Shown here in pieces: positions 46,338 to 58,982 of a stretch of 64,000 nucleotides of DNA. The notes under the pieces were generated by a model. That model saw only the letters and a program-made list of their open reading frames with translations. It was not told where the DNA came from and did no database searches. Location: contig JAQFVV010012400.1 of assembly GCA_028023455.1 (NCBI GenBank), forward strand, positions 16,239,490 to 16,303,489, written 5' to 3'. Position 1 is the first letter of the stretch, and the number at the start of each line of letters is the position of its first letter. The stretch comes from Epiperipatus broadwayi. Taxonomy: Eukaryota > Onychophora > Udeonychophora > Euonychophora > Peripatidae. Position numbers and translations under genes: made by a program.

Positions 46338-49300
46338 TGTCATTTTGTTGCTCAAACTTTTTACTAATTCTAAGCAATAACATCAATCAACTTTTTTTTT
46401 TTTTTAACAATCTAAAATTATATTCAATACATACAGTTATCCAACCCTGAATTTTCATGATGGAATAATAGCTTACAATTTTAATGTAAAGTGTTTAAAC
46501 CTACCACAGTGTTATTAAAAAGTATACTTCACTTATACACATCAATGAGCATTGACATATGGTGAACCCAGAATGTGCACTGTTTCAATACATACTATTT
46601 TGATTACATGTTATAGAAAAAATAAATAAATGAAAAATAAAACATTAAAATTCATAAATTTAATAAATCTTATGATTCAGTAATAGCTATTTTTCTGTTA
46701 TGTATAATCACATATATAAAGTTTATTTGAGTTAAAATGCATAAATATTTCATTTCCTTTTTTTTCTTTTCCATATTTTAATATAGTATAGAATTATGTT
46801 TAATACAAAGTTTTCTAGGAATAAAGTTAAAAGTTTTATGAAATTTAATTTGTAAAGTATCTTTCTTACACAATAAAATGAAAGTTATCAATTTAGTAAT
46901 GATAGAAACTAAAAAAACCTGTAAAATGTTCTTGTATTACATCAAAAAGCTTAAGAGTTTAAATGAGAATCTAAAATGAGTAAGACAAGTACAGATGATT
47001 GTACAGACTCCAACTAGAAAGCCAAATTCTGATAATAAGACAACTATTGTTTCCAAAGGAAATAAATTTCTTTTGAAAAAAAAAAGATATCATCCAGAGT
47101 GTGTTTAATTACTATGAAAGTCTTACCCTTTGTTATTTTATTTTTTTAAAACAAATAAAAGATACAGTAAAGTAAGTTTTTTTAACTAGTTTTACATTTT
47201 GAGTGAAAGAATGAACACACAAACAGTAAATATATTGTAACATACATGCTTCAATAAGATCCCTCAAATTATTATTAATAATTACACTGTAATTTTTTAA
47301 AATTTTGTTAATATTATATTTGTAATATATAAATACTATGTATATAAAAAAAATGTTATATGCATGTGTGTGTTGAGAAGCACTGTACTCTTGCACTTCT
47401 GTAAACAATATTATCCTATTGTAATCAAAGCTTACCAACAAAATGAAAGCTATTACGCACGATATTTTATGTAACAGAGAGTTGGAACATAATACAGCAC
47501 AGTTCAATTGTATATTTTATAGTCTATCCTAATTTGGATCATTAAATAAAACAATTTTCAAAATAATTTTAGCTTAAGAAAAATACTTTGTAGTGCTAGG
47601 TGTCAGGATAGGCAAATACTTATGGTGAAGATTGAGTGAGAAGAGAGCAATATTTTAACAATATGTTGATATTAATTTATTTCATCTACTTTATCAGTGA
47701 GCTTGCAAAGTGAAAGCAATAAAATAGTAGTAAAATAAGTATCAAAAGGATTAACTAAAACAATATTCAGTGCCTTTCCAAAAAATGAAACATTAAATGA
47801 TGAATGAGTAGTTTACACCTGTGTGTATATAGTACAAATGAAAATATAATGGGCATAAAAAAAAACACATTGATGGAATGTCTTTAATTTGAAATAATAT
47901 TAAACCAAAATATACATGCATTTGAAAAGGAATATTTTTTTTAAATAAAATATCAGTATTCATTTATAAATATGAGACCTAGATATTTAATAGAAGAATA
48001 AAGTAGATTCCAAATTTTACAGCAATGTGTGAGAAATATATGCTATGATTAACAGAAAAGTGTTGAAAGATAAATATATGAGTGAGAGAATGAATATATA
48101 TATATCAGACATCAATGAAACACAGAAGCTAAAGGTGAACTGGCAAAATATGATACTTAAAAAAAAAAGACACTAGATGAGTGACTGAAAGACTGTAAGG
48201 AACCATGTATGAATTAAAATAAATAACAAAAGAAAGCTTGCTAAAGTAAAGGAGAGGAAAAAAGTTATAAATTGAAAAAAAAAAAGGATTAAATTTAGAA
48301 AGATTATTCTACAATGAGCCTCTTTTAAGATGTTAATGACACCTTACACATTTTCTAAACATTATTATTAATAAAATTCCAATCCTATTTCAAAAAATAT
48401 ATATTTTTCAAAATATGAACATCTGAATCCTAATGATATTCATAATGAGTTCAGTTTAGTTCAATTCCTCTTAAACAGTTTATTGCTACATTTTTATCTT
48501 TTATAGAAATCATTAATAAAGTTCAGAAATAAAAGTCATCTTGAAAGAAACATTGGAATTTTAAACCATTATATTAATTATGCATTTTTATATTGAAAGG
48601 TATAAAATAACTGAATTTAGTGCAAAGATTGTTATGTGCAGCGAGTTCTCAAAAATCTGTCAATCAGTAGGTTACAATGAAGTGAATGATTAGTCATGTA
48701 TACTGGAGCAACAAAAGTGATAAGTTAATCCAGAAAACTTTGTCTCTTAAATTATTTCTCTTTCTACTGCATTGAATTGGATAGAGCAATGGGAATAATG
48801 GAATTAATGAAGTTTCTGAAAGTGGCACACATTTCTATGAAACACCTGGTTCTCATATTTTGTTGGCTATTTTTGATAAAGATTTTGTCATCAACATTGA
48901 ATGCTCTTAAATACCTATAGATCCGAATAGTGTTCATTTAGTGTCATTTTTCAAAGAAAAAAAATAATTACAGTAAATTATGGCAGCATAGTATGGTGGT
49001 GGAAATTGCTTGAACATGTTTCAGAAAATTATCTTACTATTCATTAAAATAATTGCACCAACTTCGGAATGGGTATTTGAATAAATGTTTTCAGTTCAGT
49101 CTTGTTTAATCCCTCTGATAATTGTCAGGTTTCTATAGATGTAAAATGATTGAATGTTCAATGAACTGGAAGCAATATTACATAGAAATGGATCATATAA
49201 AACAACAATAAAAACAAACAAACAGTAAAACTATGTTTCATTTCCATAATATGAATCTGCATAAGTAAATACTATTTAAATGAATAAATAAATCAATTTC

Positions 49301-50210
49301 CTCCAAATTAGAAAACTTTGATACATTATCATTATTTGAAACTACACTTCATATGATATCTGATACTTCCAATTCATCATATGAATTAAGATTGTTCGTA
49401 AAATACATGCATAGTAAAAAAAGTTGGCTCTGAGTTTATGCATTAATATTGCAATGTGATGGAATTGGGATGAAAAGTGCAGTGATGAAACCCACACTCC
49501 AATTAAAAATATCACTGCAGTGCATTGATTATTCACTCTTCCACAAAGTATAAAAAATGGATAGAAAGCAATGCCTATTTTGTAAAAGAATGATGTAATG
49601 AAAAAATACTGAAATGTCAAAATGGGTACCTGATAAATGAATATTATCTACAAAATATATACTCAGAAAGAGAGATAGTACAAGTTTCTGTGCTGGTGAA
49701 TGTATGCAATATGCTGAAATTCAGATGAGAAATACAAGGATGAATACCAAAAAAAAATTGAAAATGCACTTTGCAATATGTAATTTACTTACCTCCATCT
49801 ATAATCAGTGAATCATTTTGATAGCATAAAGAACTACATTACTTAGAATGAAATCTTAATATCATACACGAAGGGATCAGGATTGGCAAGCAGTAACCAT
49901 TTATCATTTATAATGATCAAATTGCCATTTATAATAGTATCCTAACTCAAAGTTTCCTTAAATCTGCTTTATGGAACAGAGAAGTCAACAAACAGAATGA
50001 AAGGCGAGCACTCCTAAAATTTTAATTATTAAAAATCCAAATAGGTACATGTGTTTTTAAATGTATCCAAACAAAATCTATTTACTATTATTTGTTCAAC
50101 TGTCATTTCTAGTTTTTAATTAGAAAAAAATCATTAACAATTCCAAAAAGTCTAATCGATCCTTGTCAATAGTAGTTGGTCAATAATTTTTATCTAAACG
50201 TGTGCTCTAC
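46338..50210. other. AT-rich DNA, no gene recognised
   Basis: The 124-codon minus frame at 47133-47507 is the longest one outside mobile elements, but its composition (Ile, Tyr, Asn, Lys) is what AT-rich random sequence gives. Confidence 0.5.
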
Positions 50211-50275
50211 ATGATTTAGTGCAGCAGTAGACTATCAGACACTGAAGTCAAAACCCTTGGGTAAATTCCAGTTCT
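50211..50275 (+). repeat. Possible tRNA-like SINE relic (family C), copy 3
   Basis: ATGATTTAGTGCAGCAGTAG opens like the copy at 46281; TTGGGTAAATTCCAG sits where a B box would be. Weak. Confidence 0.3.
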
Positions 50276-50429
50276 GGCATTTGATATTTTTACAAATTCC
50301 TGAGCAATAAAGCAATTGATTAATGAATTAATCCAAACCTATAATAAATTTTTTATTAAAAAATAATTAAGAATTATTACAAAGCAACACAAATACATAT
50401 TGCTATACAGATATACCATATTACAGTAA

Positions 50430-50625
50430 TAATTTTTATTAATCATTCATTAGACTACAGATTATCCATTTAATGAGAAATATTTATGTAGTGTAATTTT
50501 TACTACACCACTCTCATGCAAGGTAGGAACTAGTTTCTATTTGCTTTTAATACCTTATGGAGAAGTCTAATAATAAATATATGACCAAAGTCATGTGAAA
50601 AGATATATGACCCCCAAAATGCATG
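50430..50625 (+). repeat. Dispersed repeat D, copy 1
   Basis: TTTTTATTAATCATTCATTAG, GATTATCCATTTAATGA, TAGTGTAATTTTTACTACAC and CAAGGTAGGAACTAGTTTCT appear in the same order at 53043-53220. The start of the unit also appears at 50712-50775. The family is not identified. Confidence 0.85.
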
Positions 50626-50711
50626 TTTCATACTGAACGACTACTTGACCCAATCCACAATACCTTACAAACTTACTGCCCTCACAACTTTGACACAAAC
50701 CACTTGATGGA

Positions 50712-50775
50712 AGTATATTAATACTTTTTATTAGTCATTCAATAGACTAAAGATTATCCATTTAATGAATAACTT
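50712..50775 (+). repeat. Dispersed repeat D, partial copy 2
   Basis: TTTTTATTAGTCATTCAATA followed by GATTATCCATTTAATGAATA matches only the first ~60 bp of the unit at 50430. Confidence 0.75.
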
Positions 50776-53042
50776 ATAAAATTATACTACAGAAACACCA
50801 AGTTACATGTTTGAAAGCAGATCCAAGTTCATTACAAAGTTTACAGATACTGAAAAATTGCACTTTAAAAAGGTTCTAACAATCAAAACAGTTAAACAAA
50901 AAGTTCTTCATTAAATATAATAATCAATGTAAAACATTATATTTGATGGTTTTTACATATGAATTTTTTTTAAAAAATATTATTTTATTTAAATATAAAA
51001 AATTCAAATGTTAAAATGAATCAGCATACATAATATTCAATTTCCTTTTTTTTTTTATTAGAAATATTAGACCATTTTCTTTTTTGCCCAAAACCACAGC
51101 AGGTTTACATATATCAATAGAATAATCTTTTAAGCAACAAAGGTAGCTTATATAAAAAAATGTTTAACCAAATCATTTTTTTCTTAATTACATTTTTATT
51201 TGTAAACAAAGGAGAATAAAGTGATTAAATCAATTCATTTTACTTTACTATTTTAAAATTATTATTCTTGTTATTTTCAAGTTCATAAAAAAAGTTATTG
51301 CATTACAAATACATATACACTCTTTTGTTATTCTAAAAGACAAAAAAAAATATTTGCATTACTACATATTAAAAAATAATTGTTTGCTCTCTTTTGCAAG
51401 AATTTTTAAATTCGTTTTGCTAAATAAATTTTAGACAGGTTAAATAAAATAAGTTGCATTTTATGAAGAAAGCTCATTTGAAATGTGTTGAGATTTCTTA
51501 AAATTATAACCAGAAATATGCAATATTTTATTAATAAATCTAATTGTAATTTACTGAGAGTTTTTAAACTAATATTATTTAATATATAACAATTTTAAAA
51601 TTATATTTTTTCTATTAGAAAAAAATATACAGTTGTCCTTTTGTTCTAATTTTACAATGTAAATGATGGACAATGAATAATTATTTAAAAATTGAACAAA
51701 GTATGATAAAATTAATTTAAACCAAGAAAAAAAAACTCATTATTTAAAAATAGAACAAAAAAAAAAATTTTTTTTTTTTTTGACAAAAATAATATTAAAG
51801 AACCATCAAGTAAAACAATGGTATGTATTTGAAATAATTATCATAGAGATAAAATAGAAAGTTAATTATAATGCTAATTAAAAGCTGTTTGCCTCAATAT
51901 AATGTAATTTTATGTCACATACTCTGAAACAAATATGTTAAATGGATAAAAACTATAAATGAAATTAAAATTCAAAGAAATAGTTCAAATTATGCCATAA
52001 TTTAAAAAAAACTACTGAGTTCAAAGTAAAAAAATTACTTTGAGATTAAAAGGGCTAAAAACAAGATAAGATAGAAAACTGTATAACATATTTATATGTC
52101 TAAAAACAACAAAATTCAGGAACAATTCTAGAAAACTGAAATACATATTTATGTAATAAAAACAATTTGCAATTATAAATTCAACAAATGATTTAAAGAC
52201 AATAAAGATGAATGTATAACTAAAATCATGAATGAATTATGGTCAACAACAATAATAAAAACCAACAATTGCACATACAACTTATCAATTTGCTTTCATA
52301 TAATCATATATAGATTACAGGTAATGATGCAAATTCTCTATTATTTATATAATAGTGTAAATAATATATATAATATAGTAAAACCTGTTTAATTCAAAAG
52401 TCAAAAACAAAATCAAATTCAATTATGCAGTTGCTTGAACAATCTAAACAATTTTTAAACTGAAATTTAAAAAAAAACATTTAAAAAAAATTGAATTGAT
52501 CGTTTTCATTTTTATTTAAGAATATTATTTTTTCTTTGCTTATTTATATATATGCACACTAATCACATCTGTATGTTTTTTTTTTTGTTCCTGTCAATTA
52601 ACTTTAATATTTAATCATTCTGTGATTATTCATAAAATCACTGTAAAAATTATAATATATTTCTATTTTTTGTATGTGTGAACTAAAAAATTTATTTTAC
52701 TACTTACAAGTGTTAACACAATTTTTTTTTTCTAACCTATGAAAACTTACTCTCTACTTTGTTTTATTGTTATGTGAATATCATTTAAACAAAAATGTTT
52801 TCTTAAAAGCATTTTTCACACCTTTTGCAAAAATCCACGAATTTCATTTTTTAAATTTTCATATTGCTATAAAATGCCTATAAAAAATTTTAATTTCTGA
52901 TTCATATCAGAAAATATATCAATATATATATATATTTTAAATTTAAAGACAATATACTTTGTTATGTCAGTATTTTTTTTTCTCAGTTTTCCACTTTGTA
53001 AATAGAGCAATTAAAAATATTTTTAATACAAATTCTTGCAAA
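50776..53042. other. AT-rich DNA, no gene recognised
   Basis: Includes an A11T14 run at 51757-51781. No coding pattern. Confidence 0.5.
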
Positions 53043-53220
53043 TTAATAATTTTTATTAGTTATTCATTAGACTAGAGATTATCCAATAATGAATATTTCT
53101 GTAGTGTAATTTTCACTATACCATTCTTACACAAGGTACGGACTGATTTCTATCCACCTTGTAGAGGGATGTAATTATAAACATATGAACAAAGACATGT
53201 GGAAAAGATGTATCATACCA
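53043..53220 (+). repeat. Dispersed repeat D, copy 3
   Basis: Starts TAATTTTTATTAGTTATTCA and carries GTAGTGTAATTTTCACTATA, ACAAGGTACGGACTGATTTC and GAACAAAGACATGTGGAAAAG, parallel to 50430-50625. It ends close to the left TSD of the next element. Confidence 0.85.
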
Positions 53221-53246
53221 TAGATTCAAATTTTTGCAAAGTTTAA

Positions 53247-53254
53247 TAAAATTT
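53247..53254. repeat. 8-bp target-site duplication, left copy
   Basis: TAAAATTT, repeated at 54095-54102 directly outside the TIRs. Confidence 0.6.
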
Positions 53255-53602
53255 GGTAAAGGTTTATTATAACGGTCTATCTATGTTTGCCCTCTATTGT
53301 TTAAAATTTAAACTAAATTGTTTGAGAATCTTACATGTATGTTATTATATTACAAATAAATTAAAATTTAATCAAATGTAAAAGATAATAAAAAAAAAAC
53401 CTTTTTAAAGAATTTGAATGTTGGATTAATTACATGACATTAATTAAAAGAATTACTTTTAATTTCTTTGAAAGTTAAGAATTTAAACTGTCTACAACTT
53501 AAGAATTTAAAATAACTACATTTATAGCACGTTGCAAAAAAAAGACACCCTATGTGTTCAACGGCGCGCACGCACACGTGTACAGTTTTATAGTTGGAAA
53601 AA

Positions 53603-53704
53603 ATGTCTGCTACATGCTTAGTACCTGATGGTGAAATTTTGAGTCGTCCATCAGGACAACTTCGTGCATCCCGAAGACCAAGACATACATACCCAGAATA
53701 TTGA
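53603..53704 (+). CDS. Short exon-like frame inside the TIR element
   Basis: A 33-codon frame starts MSATCLVPDG, continues LSRPSGQLRASRRPR and ends TYPEY-stop. Residue use (Pro, Arg, Gly, Ala, Cys) is unlike chance translation in this window. A 100-codon minus frame overlaps it (53440-53742), so the coding strand is not certain. No family recognised. It might be a captured gene fragment. Confidence 0.25.
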   Translation: MSATCLVPDGEILSRPSGQLRASRRPRHTYPEY

Positions 53705-53998
53705 AAACGTGGATGACAACAAAGCATAAGCTGAAATTCCAATCTGGCACTAGCAGAGCTTTGTTTTCATCGTACCTTCATGAATTTGCCCTCCGGAGTA
53801 GATATAGCAATACTGCTTTTTTCTCCAACTTCCTAGTGTGTATAGGACATAATTATGTTTAAAAAGACAAATGTTTTTTTTTTTTATTATTATCTTTTAC
53901 ATTTGATTAAATTTTAATTTATTTGTAATATAATAACATACATGTAAGATTCTCAAACAATTTAGTTTAAATTTTAAACAATAGAGGGCAAACATAGA

Positions 53999-54081
53999 TA
54001 GACCGTTATAATATTATTGATTGGCTGATGTAGTCATAAGCGCTTGAGAGATTTGCACTCTCTCAATTATAGACCGTTATA
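53999..54081. repeat. 59-bp insertion with 12-bp direct repeats in the right TIR
   Basis: TAGACCGTTATA at 53999-54010 is repeated at 54070-54081. The intervening 59 bp (from ATATTATTGATTGGCTGATG) are missing from the left TIR. The pattern is that of a later small insertion with target duplication. The insert itself has a short palindrome, GAGAGATTTGCACTCTCTC. Confidence 0.8.
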
Positions 54082-54094
54082 GTAAACTTTTACC

Positions 54095-54102
54095 TAAAAT
54101 TT
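54095..54102. repeat. 8-bp target-site duplication, right copy
   Basis: TAAAATTT, identical to 53247-53254. Confidence 0.6.
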
Positions 54103-54453
54103 AAATCAATCAAATCAAAATAATTCTGATTCAGGACACAAAAAATACAATCATATAACAGCAACTTTCAATGTCACTTTCATAAATGAAATTAATAAGA
54201 CTTAGTAACAGGGTTATTAAATAGCACATAAAATTAAGGTTTTTAAATTTTATTTAACAAAGGCAATTTAATAAAACAAAATTTTTCAGAAAACACATCT
54301 TTTTTTTCCTTCCCATATTTTTTGTTGTTGTTAATTTCTGGTCAAACAAAAAATATATTTATATTAGTTTTAAAATTATATAAAATGATTAAACCACTAA
54401 ACATCACATGATCACTATCTCATACTAGCACAATAATTGTTATTAAACAATCC
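54103..54453. other. AT-rich DNA, no gene recognised
   Basis: Nothing recognised. Confidence 0.5.
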
Positions 54454-54537
54454 AAAACAAAGCAAAACTCTCCATATAGTAGTGCCATCTTGTTAGCACA
54501 AGATGGCACTACTATATGGAGAGTTTTGCTTTGTTTT
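54454..54537. repeat. Perfect 40-bp-arm hairpin (miniature inverted-repeat element)
   Basis: The left arm starts AAAACAAAGCAAAACTCTCC and ends GCCATCTTGT. The right arm, after a TAGC loop (54494-54497), is its exact inverse over 40 bp. The arm motif CTCTCCATATAGTAGTGCCA also forms the ends of 61992-62296, so this is a family of TIR elements of which this copy has nearly no interior. Confidence 0.95.
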
Positions 54538-57482
54538 AAAATGATTAATCTTAAAAGTGTAGAGAGGTTCAAACTTTTACAATAGCACTAGCATCTACTC
54601 ATTACCCAAATTTAAATGACTCTGGAATAAAGTGAAAAGAATTGCTTGTAACTTTTATAATAGCCAGGCTTTTGGATTAACCAAACTTTATTATTTGTAG
54701 TTATTAGAATTTAACATTGCATGTCATTAGCATTTAAAAATATACTACAATAGTTGCCTCCTCAAAATCTATGATATTTAACTAAGCCTTTCTGCAGATG
54801 CTTTAAACCTTCAGGTGATTATCCATGGGCTATTTTCTTGATTTGGATGAGCATGAGATCATGTAAACTTTAAATTCAAGTGGCAAAACACGAAACTAAT
54901 ATAATATGAAAAATTTAGTTATAAAACCAATCCAGAAATGACAAAAATTTTGATTAAAATTATTATAATCTAACCAAAATTCCTCACTACTGTTAGTAAT
55001 TGGTAGCTTCTAGTTCTCTCCATACATCAGTGCTTGTGATTGGTTTGAAAGTATTCTTTCACCGTTTTGATTTCAAAAATGAAAACATATTTTCCATAAT
55101 TAGTTTACATATGATTGATTTTATTTCACAAAATATTTCTGTAACATTTATTTTTAGAAGACCATTCTAGAAAAATCAATCATATATAGTCATAACTTGT
55201 AATTGTCTAAAAAGAACATTTCATATAAACTGCAGAATTATTTTTATCATTTGCGGCGAGGGGGGGGGCTAAAATAATATTTTATATTTTAAATAGAATT
55301 TTGTTAGCTTTAAGTAGTCTGAATTAATTCAATATAGTTTACAAACTAAATTAAAATAAGACTTTTTTTTTTTTAATTTTAAATTTTTATCAGTGTTACT
55401 GTTCTTATCAATCGTAATGAGTAATTCAATTTACTACTTTTCTCTAAATTTGCAGAGCTGAAATAATACTTTAAGAATAATTTTCAATTGCAGACATGTA
55501 TTTTTAACAAATAATTTAAAATTTCTGAAATTATAATAAAGAATAAAAATAAATTTGATGAAATAAAAAAATCAAAGTTTAATAAAGTCACCACTGGGGA
55601 AGACATTTAAATAAAAAGTTGTTAAACTAAAATACTGCCTCTTAAAGATGTTTTATTATGACACAATTTAATTTAAAAATTATACATATTAAATAATTAA
55701 GATAAAAATAAAATAAAGCAGTTATTAAAAAGATAGTATAAGATAAATCTAGAGAATAACCATGAATGAGTTGGATGTATAGGATAAATATGTAGCTGAC
55801 TGAAAGATGAATCATGAAACCATGAATTCAAATTAAAAATGTCTAATTTTTTATTTAATATTTTTTCAAACAATGCTCAAACTGCAGGAGTGATCTCGCA
55901 GATACAATAGTATTACTGTACTACTGTGGTTGATTTAAATAAAGCTTTATTAATAGTTTTTTGATTTTGTTGACTTCTTTTTCTCGACTTATTAAACACT
56001 AAAACAAACAAAAATCAAATTAATTTATCTTCTTGATTATAATATTAATACTGAAAAGATCAGGGGGAAAATGCTAAAATGTAGACTAAAATGAATTAAT
56101 AGAATACATTTTGATCAATGATGAACTATGTTGAAATGGAAATAAATAAATATTTGATGAACTATTGAATTTTGCTTCAGTGAAACTTTAAGAATTAATA
56201 TTACAAGTATTAAATGTTATAACCATGGTAACATAAATAATTGTTTTATTAAATTGATGAAAAACAACCCATTAGCCAAATAAATATGATAATCAATATT
56301 TCCAATAATAATAAAAAATAGTAATAGGAATATTATTTTTTTTGCTTTAAAAAAAAAAAAAAACATGAATATTTTTAAAAAATGTCAACTATGAAATACA
56401 AGTACTTTATTGTACATATATATCTACAAAAAATTCATGATCTAATATTTTCATATCCACATGTCACTATAATGTTCAAGGATTCAAATTACATGTAACT
56501 CTTCAGACATCAAGAATACCTTTTACTTTCATTATTGTAAACCCAAACTGCTAAAACAGAATCAAAACAATTAATTTATAATTATCACTGGATGTTTTTT
56601 TTTTTCCTTTAAGTTTATTTATAAATGTAAATATAAATTATTTATTTATGGTAAAAAGTTAAAAATTATCTTTGAAATTTTATTTAGATAATAAAAATTT
56701 ATGAATAATAGGTATTCAGATTAATTGAATTTTCTTTATATATGACTTTTTTTTATATAGCCAGTCCACACCCAAACTCTATTAATCAATAAAAGGGTAT
56801 TTGGCTATTCTTAATACAAGACAAAACAAAAATGGAAAAAGTAGAAACTATTGACAACTGAAGGTTGATTAGTCTTTTAAGCAATATCTTATATCACTGA
56901 ACTTTAAAACTAAAAATTTATCATTCGGAAAAATATATGATATTCAAGGGCAAATAACAGAGTTTTAATCTAAGAATCTTTTAAGTTTCAAGTTCATCTA
57001 TCTCTATCTATCTTTGTCCTTAACTGTTTAAGGCAATGATAATGATGAGAATCTATAATGTGATAATTAAATTAAGACTGTTTTAATGATGTATTGAATT
57101 TGTTAAAGATTATAATTTTAATTATTGAGATGCCACAATAGAATGATAATTAAAGAACTATTATAGAATTATATTCCTAATAAACTCAATCTACCAACAG
57201 TATCATAATTGTAAAAGACCCACTAGTATTGGGATATTTATTCTTAAAAAAAAAAAAGGTAAGGGAGAAAGATCTATTAATATACCCCCCCTCCCCTATT
57301 TTGAACTTTTTTGTTTTATTATTGGCATTTGTCATTAGCAGTTACTTGTAAATGAATGTGCCATTCTAATCTGAGAAAAATGAAAAAAAAGATAGAAAGA
57401 CAAATAAACAATAAAGTTAAAGATAATCTAAGAATAACAAATAGAACCAATGAAAATGAGTTGTCTTTATGTTTTGGATTGT
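54538..57482. other. AT-rich DNA, no gene recognised
   Basis: A G9 tract stands at 55260-55268 and a C-rich run at 57285-57297. No coding pattern. Confidence 0.5.
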
Positions 57483-58495
57483 AGATTATGAAAAGGCATT
57501 TGACCATTAGATATAGATCCAGGATATTTCATATCTGAAGAATATTTATAAAAATGCAAAAGCATCAATTAGCTTAAGTAATGATACAAGATTAATATTC
57601 AAAAGGGTATACTGACAGAGTGACTCTATATCTCCAAAACTTTTTATAATAGTTTTGCAAAAAATATTTTGTAGATTAAAATGGGAAACTAAGGAAGTAA
57701 AAGAAAATGGAGATTATTTAAGTCATCTAGATTTTGCATATGATGTAGATATTTTTGCAAATAATGCTTTAGAGCTTCAGGAAATGATGCAAGAGTTATC
57801 ATATGGGATGAAAAAAATATAACTAATGGTAAATGTTAAAATATACTAAAATAATGTTCAATGGATTTTCTCAAAAGAAAAAAATGAATATTGATAATAA
57901 TGAGTTAGAAGAAGTTAACAACTACAAATACATCAGTACGATTATTAATGCAGATGAAAACATAATGGATGAAATTGACCATAAAAGTTGGAGTGGTTTT
58001 GGTAGAAATAACTTACAAGTAAGAGGAAATATGTCTAAGTGTTTAAAAAGCTTTTTAATAAATGTGCTTTATCAGTCCTTACTTATGGATCTAAAACTTG
58101 GACACTTAACATAAGAGCAATACAGAGACTTCACACTACTCAAGTATGGAGAGATTATATTGGGAGTGACAAGAAGAGATTGAAAACAAAATACATGAAT
58201 GAAAAAATAAACAGGTGTTACTGACATCATTGAAAAAATTAAGAGTGAAGTTGGTTGGACATATTCCTAGAAAAGATGATAATAGATAGACAGTTGAAAT
58301 CTTAAACTGGATTCCAAAAGATTCTAAAAGATCTAAAAAGAGACCACATGTGAGATGGATGGATGAAATAAGGAAGTATGCTGTAGTGATGTGAGGAAGA
58401 GAGGCTAGTGATTGAAGAAGATGAACTGAACTTGGAGAGACCTTCATCATACAGTGGATTGATAATGATTGAAAATGATGACAATGATGATATCA
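57483..58495 (+). pseudogene. RTE-type LINE, 3' half of ORF2, decayed
   Basis: Recognised from the run of RTE reverse-transcriptase blocks: IVDYEKAFDH (just upstream, about 57478), IYKNAKASISLSNDTRL, a Q-SDSISPKLFIIVLQKIF block (canonical RQGDSISPKLF), LSHLDFAYDVDIFANNALEL (canonical FADD, here D changed to Y), and EEVNNYKYISTIINADEN. They continue with VLTYGSKTWTLN, then GHIPRKDDN and a Lys/Arg-rich block with VRWMDEI. Multiple stops and frameshifts occur. The 3' tail (58456-58495) is a GATAAT/GATGAT-like simple repeat, as is usual for RTE elements. The start is a 5' truncation or decay. Confidence 0.88.
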
Positions 58496-58919
58496 CATGC
58501 TTTTTCCTTTAGTCTATTTACATGTCATCTTTTAATTTATTTTTATAGAAATCTTTTTTTTTAATATTTCAACATTTCATCTAATTGTAGCTCTCCCCTT
58601 GTAATAATCTATTCATAGCCATATCTTTCCAATAAAAGCAATCAATAATGAATTTCTTTACAGTGTTATTCAATAAATTTTATAATGTAAATAGGGTCTC
58701 CTTTCCCCAAAAAATTATGGTCACATTCATTATAAAATACTTTAGAAAGTTTCTATTCTGTATAATTATAACAAACTTCTACAAATAATCTTGAACAATG
58801 ATAAAAAGCCAGAAACAGAAGTACATATATTTATTATTTCTTTAAAAATAGAATTTTACACATTGACAAATGTAAATACTTTTGAGTGCTAAATATCCAA
58901 GTGAAGTGATGCACTATGA
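58496..58919. other. AT-rich DNA between two LINE remnants
   Basis: No gene recognised. The 3' end of the minus-strand LINE may reach into this interval. Confidence 0.5.
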
Positions 58920-58982
58920 CTTCCCCTTAAACGAAGTTAAGAATCTCTCAGCAACTATGCCCAGAGAAACCTGTTAGCCACT

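Larger units (their letters stand above)
53255..54094. mobile_element. 840-bp TIR element enclosing an exon-like segment
   Basis: The ends are GGTAAAGGTTTATTATAACG (53255) and, inverted, GGTAAAAGTTTACTATAACG (ending 54094). The TIRs continue for ~140 bp with few differences, the right one interrupted by a 59-bp insertion. An 8-bp TSD fits several DNA transposon superfamilies (hAT, P, Merlin); the superfamily is not settled. The core (about 53540-53830) is clearly less AT-rich, with CGGCGCGCACGCACACGTGT, and does not look like transposase. Acquired host sequence is one explanation. Confidence 0.75.

Noticed and set aside
47133-47507. 124-codon open frame on the minus strand
   Set aside because: Its composition is that of AT-rich random sequence (Ile, Tyr, Asn, Lys, Phe), with no motif, no neighbouring exon and no GC rise.
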